A stretch of DNA of 6,986 bases from Betaproteobacteria bacterium (GTDB taxonomy: Bacteria > Pseudomonadota > Gammaproteobacteria > Burkholderiales > Burkholderiaceae_C), in contig VBCQ01000113.1 of the NCBI GenBank assembly GCA_005882155.1, positions 1 to 6,986 of the forward strand, in the 5' to 3' direction. Shown piece after piece: positions 1 to 5,764 of the stretch. The notes below the pieces were generated by a model. It was not told the origin of the DNA. It was given only the letters and a program-made list of their open reading frames with translations, and did not search any database. The stretch's first letter is position 1. Each line of letters starts with the position of its first letter. The translations under genes and the position numbers were made by a program.

Positions 1-825
1 GAGGCGGCTGAGCGCGCTCGTGCGCAGTCGGCGTGGATTCTGTCCGGCGCGCTCGATTGGGCACGGCTGATTCTTCGGGAAGACGCGAAGACCGCTGGCG
101 CCGACCATCTGGGCGAACCCTGGTCGGTGCCGCTCGCCGAAGCGCGGCTGTCGACCTTTCTCGCCGCCGACAAGAGCAACACCGACGACGCGCCCGAGGC
201 ATTCCTCTCGGGCAGCATCACCGATGCGCAGTCGCGCTACAACCTGCGCAACTTGATCGATGCGCAAGGCAAGGTCGACGCCAATGAGTTGGCCGCCCTG
301 CAGCAGCTGTTGCAGTCGATCGGCGTCGCACCCGACGTCGCAGACCGCGTCGCGACGGGGATGCACGACGCGCTCGCTCCGCCGGGTTCCGCAGGCAGCA
401 CCAACAACGTTCCGTTGCTGCCGCAACGCATCGGGCAGTTGGGCTTCTTCGGCATCGACGCCGACTCGATTCAACGCATGACGCCGTACGTCGTGCTGCT
501 GCCGACGACAACCCCGGTCAACCTCAACACCGCGCCGCGCGACGTCATTGCGGCCGTCATCCCAGGTCTGGGAACTGGCGGGGCCGAGCGCCTCGTGCAA
601 GTTCGCCAGCGCACGCCGTTCAAAGCGATCGCCGATGCCCAGCCTTACGTGCCGAGCGGCACCACGTTGACGCCGCGCGTCAGTACCGCATCGAGCTTCT
701 TCGAAGTCCATGGCCGCTTGCGCCTCACCGACCGCGTGCTCGAGGAGACCTCGTTGATTGAACGGCGTGGCCTGTCGATGGTCCCGCTGTGGCGGCAACG
801 CGAGAGCAGCCGTGACTCGTCGTAA
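1..825 (+). CDS. gspK: Type II secretion system minor pseudopilin GspK (5' partial)
   Basis: GspK is the large minor pseudopilin that, with GspI and GspJ, forms the complex at the tip of the T2SS pseudopilus in the periplasm. The reading frame is open from base 1 and ends with TAA at 823-825, giving 274 visible codons. The family is usually about 300-340 residues, so roughly the first 30-40 residues are missing: the prepilin signal, the cleavage site and the hydrophobic helix. The visible part starts within the helix-to-domain region (EAAERARAQSAWILSGALDW) and continues with LGEPWSVPLAEARL and a Gln/Leu-rich helical domain. The family hallmark VNLNTAPRDVIAAVIPGLG lies at visible residues 173-191, followed by SSFFEVHGRLRL near the C terminus. 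It is read in the same direction as gspL, 74 bases upstream of it. Identity is clear from these motifs; only the true start is unseen. Confidence 0.95.
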   Translation, partial: EAAERARAQSAWILSGALDWARLILREDAKTAGADHLGEPWSVPLAEARLSTFLAADKSNTDDAPEAFLSGSITDAQSRYNLRNLIDAQGKVDANELAALQQLLQSIGVAPDVADRVATGMHDALAPPGSAGSTNNVPLLPQRIGQLGFFGIDADSIQRMTPYVVLLPTTTPVNLNTAPRDVIAAVIPGLGTGGAERLVQVRQRTPFKAIADAQPYVPSGTTLTPRVSTASSFFEVHGRLRLTDRVLEETSLIERRGLSMVPLWRQRESSRDSS

Positions 826-860
826 GTCGTTGATTCGCGAAGCCTTGTTCGCCGCGTGCC

Positions 861-866
861 TACAAT
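861..866 (+). promoter_or_regulatory. Possible -10 element (TACAAT) upstream of gspL
   Basis: The hexamer TACAAT lies in the only intergenic gap of the window and differs from the sigma-70 consensus TATAAT at one base. Transcription would begin near 873, leaving a leader of about 27 bases before the gspL ATG. No acceptable -35 lies 15-19 bases upstream: TTGTTC at 845-850 is only 10 bases away and TTGATT at 830-835 is 25 bases away. This is a weak candidate for an internal promoter serving gspLMNDE; read-through from gspK is equally possible. Confidence 0.25.
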
Positions 867-899
867 CGCGCTAGCCTCGCCCCGGCTCACTGCGCATTC

Positions 900-2186
900 A
901 TGTCGATCCTCGTCATCCAGATCCCTCACCGTTCGCGCCTGCGTGCCGGCAGCGCGGAATCGGATGCGCCGACCCCTGCCGCCACGTCCAAAGACGAAGT
1001 GAGCTACGCGCTGAGTCCCGATGGCTTGGTGCTGCAGGCGCAAGGCCAGTGCGCGGTCGCGTTGCTGCCCAAGGCCGACACCGTCATCGCGGTGCTGGCC
1101 GACACCGACGTCAGCTGGCATCGCATCACGCTGCCCAAGGCACCCGCGGCGCGGCTGCGCGCTGCCCTCGTCGGCGTACTCGAAGACAGCGTGCTCGACG
1201 AGGTGGACCTGACGCACTTTGCTGTCGCGCCGCAGGCGAGCAGCGGTCAGCCGACGTGGATCGCGGCCGTCAATCGACCATGGCTTCGTGGTGAACTCGC
1301 GGCGCTCGAAAAGGCCAACGTGTTCGTCGACCGCGTCGTGCCCGCGTCGTGGCCCGACGATCCACCGACCGGCCACTTCGCCGAAACCGATTCGCAGGCG
1401 GGCAACGGCTCGGCGCACGGCGTCGCGCTGACCTGGTCGAACCCCGACGGGGTCGCCACTTTCCGATTGCATGGCGGGCTCGCGCGCGCGGTGATCCCCT
1501 CGCCTGCGCCGCCCGGCACACGCTGGAGCGCGACGCCGGGTGCCGCATCGGCGGCAGAGCAATGGCTCGGCACCTCGGTCAACGTGATGCCGACCGCGCA
1601 ACGCCTGCTGCAGGCCTCGCGGACGCTGTGGAACCTGCGCCAGTTCGAGCTCGCGCGGCGCAGCCGCGGCCGCCGCGCGCTGCGCGATGCGCTGCGCCAG
1701 TGGCGCAGCCCTGCGTGGCGCCCCGTCCGTTGGGGCGTCGCGGCCTTGGTGGTGGCACAGATCGCTGGATTGAACTTGTGGGCCTGGCATCAACGCGGCG
1801 CGATCGCCGACAAACGCAGCGCGATCATCGAGGTCGTCAAGACCACCTTCCCGCAGGTCAACGAAAACACGATCCGGCTCGGGCCCGACTCGGTGATGCA
1901 GCGCGAAGTCGACAGCTTGCGGCTGCATGCCGGCAAGCCCGGCGAATCGGATTTCGAGCCGATGCTGCAAGCCGCTGCCACCGCCTGGCCGGCGGGTCGC
2001 CCGCCGGTGGACAACCTGCGCTACGAAAGCGGCAGGCTGAGCCTTGCGATCAGCGGCTGGGGCCCGGCGCAAATCGATGAGTTCCGCAGCCGCCTGCAAC
2101 CCGCGGGCTGGCAACTCGACACCGGCGGCGAAGGTCGCGTGACGATCAGCCGCGCAAGCCGCACCAGCCGCACGAACACTCCATGA
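900..2186 (+). CDS. gspL: Type II secretion system inner-membrane platform protein GspL
   Basis: GspL is a single-pass inner-membrane protein that anchors the ATPase GspE through its cytoplasmic domain and pairs with GspM through its periplasmic domain. The product is 428 residues, normal for the family. Residues 1 to about 250 form the cytoplasmic actin-like domain, including LSPDGLVLQAQGQ and LRAALVGVLEDSVLDEVDLT. An arginine-rich stretch from about 253 to 277 (RRSRGRRALRDALRQW) fits the cytoplasmic side of the membrane. One transmembrane segment follows at about 278-297 (WGVAALVVAQIAGLNLWAW). The periplasmic ferredoxin-like domain occupies about 349-418. The ATG at 900 is favoured because MSILVIQIP resembles the usual GspL beginning, although no good Shine-Dalgarno precedes it. 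The TGA overlaps the gspM ATG by four bases (ATGA, 2183-2186). Assignment rests on architecture and gene order as well as sequence, because GspL is poorly conserved. Confidence 0.93.
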   Translation: MSILVIQIPHRSRLRAGSAESDAPTPAATSKDEVSYALSPDGLVLQAQGQCAVALLPKADTVIAVLADTDVSWHRITLPKAPAARLRAALVGVLEDSVLDEVDLTHFAVAPQASSGQPTWIAAVNRPWLRGELAALEKANVFVDRVVPASWPDDPPTGHFAETDSQAGNGSAHGVALTWSNPDGVATFRLHGGLARAVIPSPAPPGTRWSATPGAASAAEQWLGTSVNVMPTAQRLLQASRTLWNLRQFELARRSRGRRALRDALRQWRSPAWRPVRWGVAALVVAQIAGLNLWAWHQRGAIADKRSAIIEVVKTTFPQVNENTIRLGPDSVMQREVDSLRLHAGKPGESDFEPMLQAAATAWPAGRPPVDNLRYESGRLSLAISGWGPAQIDEFRSRLQPAGWQLDTGGEGRVTISRASRTSRTNTP

Positions 2187-2695
2187 ACGGACGCATGATC
2201 CTGCCGGCGCCGCTCGCCAGCTTGCGCGCGCAAACCCGCGAACGCTGGCGCGCGTTCGCGCCGCGCGAGCGCGCGGCGATGCGGTTGGCCTTCTTGCTCG
2301 TCGGCGTCTTCGTCGTCTGGAGCATTGCAGTGCAGCCCGCGTGGCGCACGCTGCGCGAAGCGCCCGCGCAGCTCGATCAGCTCGACATGCAGCTGCAGCA
2401 AATGCAACGCCTCGCCGCCGAAGCTCGGACCTTGCGCGGCGCGGTGCCGGTGTCGACGGCGCAAGCCGCAGCGGCGCTGAAGTCGGCCACCGAACGGCTC
2501 GGCGACCAGGGCCGCATTACCTTCCAGGGCGATCGCGCGACCTTGATCGTGAATGGCGCGCAGGGCGAGACGCTGCGCGCGTGGCTCGCCGAAGCGCGCA
2601 GCGCAGCGCATGTACGACCGATCGACGTGCAGCTCACGCGCAGCGCACAAGGCTATTCGGGCAGCGTGATCGTCAGCTTCGGAGCGGGGTCATGA
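2183..2695 (+). CDS. gspM: Type II secretion system inner-membrane protein GspM
   Basis: GspM is a small bitopic inner-membrane protein that binds and stabilises GspL within the assembly platform. The 170-residue product matches the family size. A basic cytoplasmic N terminus (residues 1-32, with RERWRAFAPRERAAM) leads into one transmembrane segment at about 33-50 (MRLAFLLVGVFVVWSIAV). A Gln/Leu-rich, probably coiled-coil stretch follows at about 60-85 (LDQLDMQLQQMQRLAAEA). The periplasmic ferredoxin-like domain spans about 88-167 and ends in GYSGSVIVSF. The start codon overlaps the gspL stop as ATGA, with no obvious Shine-Dalgarno, so translation is probably coupled to gspL. Its own stop overlaps the gspN start in the same way. 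A second in-frame ATG at codon 5 is a possible alternative start. Confidence 0.93.
   Translation: MNGRMILPAPLASLRAQTRERWRAFAPRERAAMRLAFLLVGVFVVWSIAVQPAWRTLREAPAQLDQLDMQLQQMQRLAAEARTLRGAVPVSTAQAAAALKSATERLGDQGRITFQGDRATLIVNGAQGETLRAWLAEARSAAHVRPIDVQLTRSAQGYSGSVIVSFGAGS
2681..2684 (+). promoter_or_regulatory. Shine-Dalgarno for gspN
   Basis: GGAG, followed by a further G-rich run, lies inside the last codons of gspM and ends 7 bases before the ATG at 2692. This supports 2692 as the gspN start. The same reading frame is open further upstream, but that part runs through gspM and is not needed for the protein. Confidence 0.7.
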
Positions 2696-3594
2696 TCGGC
2701 CGCGCCAGCCGCCGCAAGCCGGCTCGCCGCGGCTGGTCCAGCACCACCTTGGCCGCCACCGGCTGGGGCGAGTCGACCTTTGCCGAGCTGGCATGGGACA
2801 AGTCGCGCAGCGCGGCAGCACGCTGGGGCGCCGGCGGCGCCGCGCTCGGCATCATCGTCGGCGCGATCGCATTCGCACCGGCGGCGTGGCTTGCGAATGG
2901 AGTGGCCTCGGCCACCGGTCAACGGCTGCTGCTCGCCGAGGCGCGCGGCACCGTGTGGTCGGGCAGTGCCGTGCCGATCCTCACCGGCGGCCCCGGCAGC
3001 CGCGACGCCGCCGCGCTGCCCGGCCGCGTCGAATGGACACTCGGCCTGAAAGGTCTCGGCTTCGAGTTGCGTGCGCGCCAGGCCTGCTGCTTGAACGGCA
3101 CGGTCGCGTTGCGGCTGCGCCCCGGTCTCGGCCGCATAGCCGTCACCTTGGTCCCGCCGGCTGGTTGGGTCGGCCAGTGGCCGAGTGCCTGGCTCAGTGG
3201 CCTCGGCACGCCGTTCAACACACTGCAGCTCGGCGGATCGGTGCGGCTCGTGTCGCCCGGCCTGACCTTCGAATCGGTTGAAGGCCGCTGGCGCGTCGCC
3301 GGCCGCGCCGACCTCGAGATCGTCGGCGCATCGTCACGCCTGTCGACGCTCGACAGCCTCGGCAGCTACCGCCTCACGCTCGCCGGCGATCCGCAAAATC
3401 CCGGCGTCTCGCAGCTCACGTTGACCACGCTCGAAGGCGCTCTGCAATTGAGCGGCGCCGGCAGCTGGACAGCGGGCGGCGTGCGCTTTCGCGGCGAAGC
3501 GCGGGCCGACGCGGCTGACGAAGCGGCGCTATCCAACCTCTTGAATATCATCGGGCGGCGCGACGGCGCACGGTCCGTCATTTCGATCGGATGA
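2692..3594 (+). CDS. gspN: Type II secretion system protein GspN
   Basis: GspN is an inner-membrane protein found in only some T2SS clusters; its role is not well defined and it is dispensable in several studied systems. The product is 300 residues. A single transmembrane segment lies at about 46-66 (WGAGGAALGIIVGAIAFAPAA). The large periplasmic part has family-like wording: LLAEARGTVWSGSA (80-93), LPGRVEWTLGLKGLGFELR (109-127) and the C-terminal LNIIGRRDGARSVISIG (284-300). An adjacent cysteine pair is present at 132-133. The start at 2692 is supported by GGAG at 2681-2684 and by the ATGA overlap with gspM. The 45 residues before the membrane segment, rich in Arg and Trp, seem long for the family. 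The TGA overlaps the gspD ATG by four bases. Confidence 0.92.
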   Translation: MIGRASRRKPARRGWSSTTLAATGWGESTFAELAWDKSRSAAARWGAGGAALGIIVGAIAFAPAAWLANGVASATGQRLLLAEARGTVWSGSAVPILTGGPGSRDAAALPGRVEWTLGLKGLGFELRARQACCLNGTVALRLRPGLGRIAVTLVPPAGWVGQWPSAWLSGLGTPFNTLQLGGSVRLVSPGLTFESVEGRWRVAGRADLEIVGASSRLSTLDSLGSYRLTLAGDPQNPGVSQLTLTTLEGALQLSGAGSWTAGGVRFRGEARADAADEAALSNLLNIIGRRDGARSVISIG

Positions 3595-5753
3595 GCATGA
3601 ACCAACGCCAACCTGTGACGACCCGGCAGCGATGGCCGCGGCAGCTTGCGACGCGCTCGCTCGCCGCAGCGCTGAGTCTCGCGCTGATCGCGAGCCCTGT
3701 CGTACACGCACAAGCGCCGAGCCCGCGCGCGAGCAGCGAACGCGTGACGCTGAACTTCGTCAACGCCGAAATCGAAGGCGTGGCGCGCGCGATGGCGGCG
3801 ATCCTCAAGCAGCAATTCGTCGTCGACCCGCGCGTCAAGGGCACGATCACGCTGTACAGCGAAGAGCCGCTGTCGCCGCGCGAGGCGTACCTGAACTTTC
3901 TCGCTGCGCTGCGCGGCCTCGGCTTCACCGTCGTCGAGTCGGGCGGCCTGTACAAGGTCGTCCCCGAAGCCGACGCCAAGCTGCAGGCCGGTACGGTGTC
4001 GGTCGGCGAGGTCGGGCGCCGCGGCGACCAGGTCATCACGCAGATCTTCAAGCTCAATCATGAGAGCGCGAACAACCTGGTGCCGGTGCTGCGCCCGCTG
4101 ATCAGCCCCAACAACACGATCAACGCCAATCCCGGCAACAACTCGCTCGTCATCACCGACTACGCCGACAACCTGCAGCGCATCGCGAAGATCATCGCGG
4201 CGATGGACACGCCCGCCGCCGGCGACGTCGAAGTGATCCCGCTGCAGCACGCCGTCGCATCCGACATCGCCGCGCTGGTGCAGCGCTTGACCGACACGCC
4301 GGGGGCCCCGGTGGCACCGGGCGTGGTCGGCACCTCGGGCGCGTCGGTGCTGGTCGACTCGCGCAGCAACTCGCTGCTGGTGCGCGCACCGAACCCGGCA
4401 CGCATGGCGTCGATCCGATCGCTGGTCGAAAAGCTCGATCGCCAGATGACCGGTGCCAGCGCGATGGGCAACATCTGGGTCGTCTACCTGAAGAACGCCG
4501 ACGCGGTGAAGCTCGCGGCGGTGCTGCGCGCTGCGTACAGCGGCGGTGCCGGTGCATCGACCACTGTCAGCTCGACCACATCAATCTCACCCGCTGGCAA
4601 TCCGCTGCAGACCACCCAGACGACGCAGACCGGCGTCGGCGCGTCGCCTCAGGCGACCTCGCCGGTCACGCCGTCGGCCGGCCCGTCGACCGGCGGCTTC
4701 GTGCAGGCCGATCCGGCGACCAACTCGCTGATCATCACCGCGCCGGAGCCGATGTACCGCCAATTGCGCGCCGTCATCGACCAGCTCGATTCGCGCCGGG
4801 CCCAGGTCTACATCGAGTCGATGATCGTCAAGGTCGATGCGACGAAGATCGCCGACGTCGGCTTCCAGTGGCAAGGCATCTCCGGCCGCAAGGGCGACAG
4901 CACGATCAGCGGCGCCGGCACCAATTTCGGCAGCGGCAACACCAACATCGTCGAGCTGTCGGCGGCGACCGCCGGCGGCCGCGCCGGCATCATCAACGCG
5001 ATCGGCAACGGGGTTCCCGGCGGATTGAACATCGGCGTGCTGAAAGACATCGGCGGCTTCTATACCCTGGGCGCGCTGGCGCGATTCCTCGAAACCAACG
5101 CCGACGGCAACGTGCTGTCGACGCCGAACCTCGTCTCGCTCGATAACGAAGAGGCGAAGATCGTCATCGGCCAGAACGTGCCGTTCATCACCGGCTCGTT
5201 CACCAACACCGGCACATCGGGCAGCGCAGCCAACCCGTTCCAGACGATCGAGCGCAAGGACGTCGGCCTGACCTTGCGCGTCAAGCCGCAGGTCGGCGAA
5301 GGCGGCACGATCCGCATGACGATTTATCAGGAGAACTCGAACGTCGTGTCCACCGGTGCCGCCGGCCCGACGACCGACAAAAGCGCGATCGAGACGACGG
5401 TCGTCATCGATGACGGCCAGATCATGGTGCTCGGCGGGTTGTTGAAAGACGAGTACAGCGGCAACGTCTCCAAGGTGCCTTTCCTCGGCGACATCCCGGT
5501 CATCGGCAACCTTTTCCGCGCCGACAACCGGACCCGCAACAAGAGCAACCTGATGGTGTTTCTGCGGCCGGTGGTGCTGCGCGATCAGGCGGCGTCCAAT
5601 GCGTTGACGCTCGACCGCTACGAAACGATTCGCGCCCAGCAGCTGAGCACGCAGCCGTCGGGCAGCATTCTTCAGCCGATCAAGGACTCGCCGATCATTC
5701 CGCCGACCGTTCCGCCCGCACCGATGCCGGCCGCATCGGCACCCAAGCCCTGA
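3591..5753 (+). CDS. gspD: Type II secretion system secretin GspD
   Basis: GspD oligomerises in the outer membrane into the gated channel through which folded substrates leave the periplasm. The product is 720 residues, a normal length. A Sec signal peptide covers residues 1-40, with a basic start, a hydrophobic core (LAAALSLALIA) and probable cleavage after VVHA. The periplasmic domains follow: N0 (about 51-126, VTLNFVNAEIEGVARAMA), N1 (about 147-208), N2 (about 213-285) and N3 (about 294-401). A Ser/Thr/Gln/Gly-rich insert of about 54 residues interrupts N3. The secretin barrel spans about 405-665, with the hallmarks VLSTPNLVSLDNEEAKIVIG, VPFITGS (530-536), ERKDVGLTLRVKPQ and VPFLGDIPVIGNLF (629-642). 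A Pro/Ala-rich tail ends the protein. ATG at 3591 overlaps the gspN stop; a second ATG at 3597 is an equally plausible start and changes only two residues. No pilotin gene is seen here. Confidence 0.98.
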   Translation: MSMNQRQPVTTRQRWPRQLATRSLAAALSLALIASPVVHAQAPSPRASSERVTLNFVNAEIEGVARAMAAILKQQFVVDPRVKGTITLYSEEPLSPREAYLNFLAALRGLGFTVVESGGLYKVVPEADAKLQAGTVSVGEVGRRGDQVITQIFKLNHESANNLVPVLRPLISPNNTINANPGNNSLVITDYADNLQRIAKIIAAMDTPAAGDVEVIPLQHAVASDIAALVQRLTDTPGAPVAPGVVGTSGASVLVDSRSNSLLVRAPNPARMASIRSLVEKLDRQMTGASAMGNIWVVYLKNADAVKLAAVLRAAYSGGAGASTTVSSTTSISPAGNPLQTTQTTQTGVGASPQATSPVTPSAGPSTGGFVQADPATNSLIITAPEPMYRQLRAVIDQLDSRRAQVYIESMIVKVDATKIADVGFQWQGISGRKGDSTISGAGTNFGSGNTNIVELSAATAGGRAGIINAIGNGVPGGLNIGVLKDIGGFYTLGALARFLETNADGNVLSTPNLVSLDNEEAKIVIGQNVPFITGSFTNTGTSGSAANPFQTIERKDVGLTLRVKPQVGEGGTIRMTIYQENSNVVSTGAAGPTTDKSAIETTVVIDDGQIMVLGGLLKDEYSGNVSKVPFLGDIPVIGNLFRADNRTRNKSNLMVFLRPVVLRDQAASNALTLDRYETIRAQQLSTQPSGSILQPIKDSPIIPPTVPPAPMPAASAPKP

Positions 5754-5756
5754 GGA
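5752..5756 (+). promoter_or_regulatory. Shine-Dalgarno for gspE
   Basis: GAGGA overlaps the gspD stop codon and ends 8 bases before the ATG at 5765. It supports this gspE start and suggests that ribosomes finishing gspD can readily begin gspE. Confidence 0.75.
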
Positions 5757-5764
5757 CGACGACC

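Noticed and set aside
837..852. A possible transcription terminator hairpin after gspK (GCGAA, 6-base loop, TTCGC).
   Set aside because: The stem is only 5 bp and there is no T-run after it, so it is unlikely to be an intrinsic terminator.
1650..1700. A very GC-rich, repeat-like stretch (GCGCGGCGCAGCCGCGGCCG) in gspL.
   Set aside because: It is explained by codons for the Arg/Ala-rich segment just before the GspL membrane helix; no true repeat unit is present.
645..2114. A 489-codon open frame on the minus strand opposite the end of gspK and gspL.
   Set aside because: Same reasoning: the composition is dominated by R, A and G, no domain is visible, and the + strand has clear family genes.
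2341..2691. An upstream in-frame extension of gspN that would overlap gspM.
   Set aside because: The extension is an Arg/Ala-rich out-of-frame reading of gspM. The ATG at 2692 has a Shine-Dalgarno and overlaps the gspM stop, so it is the sensible start.
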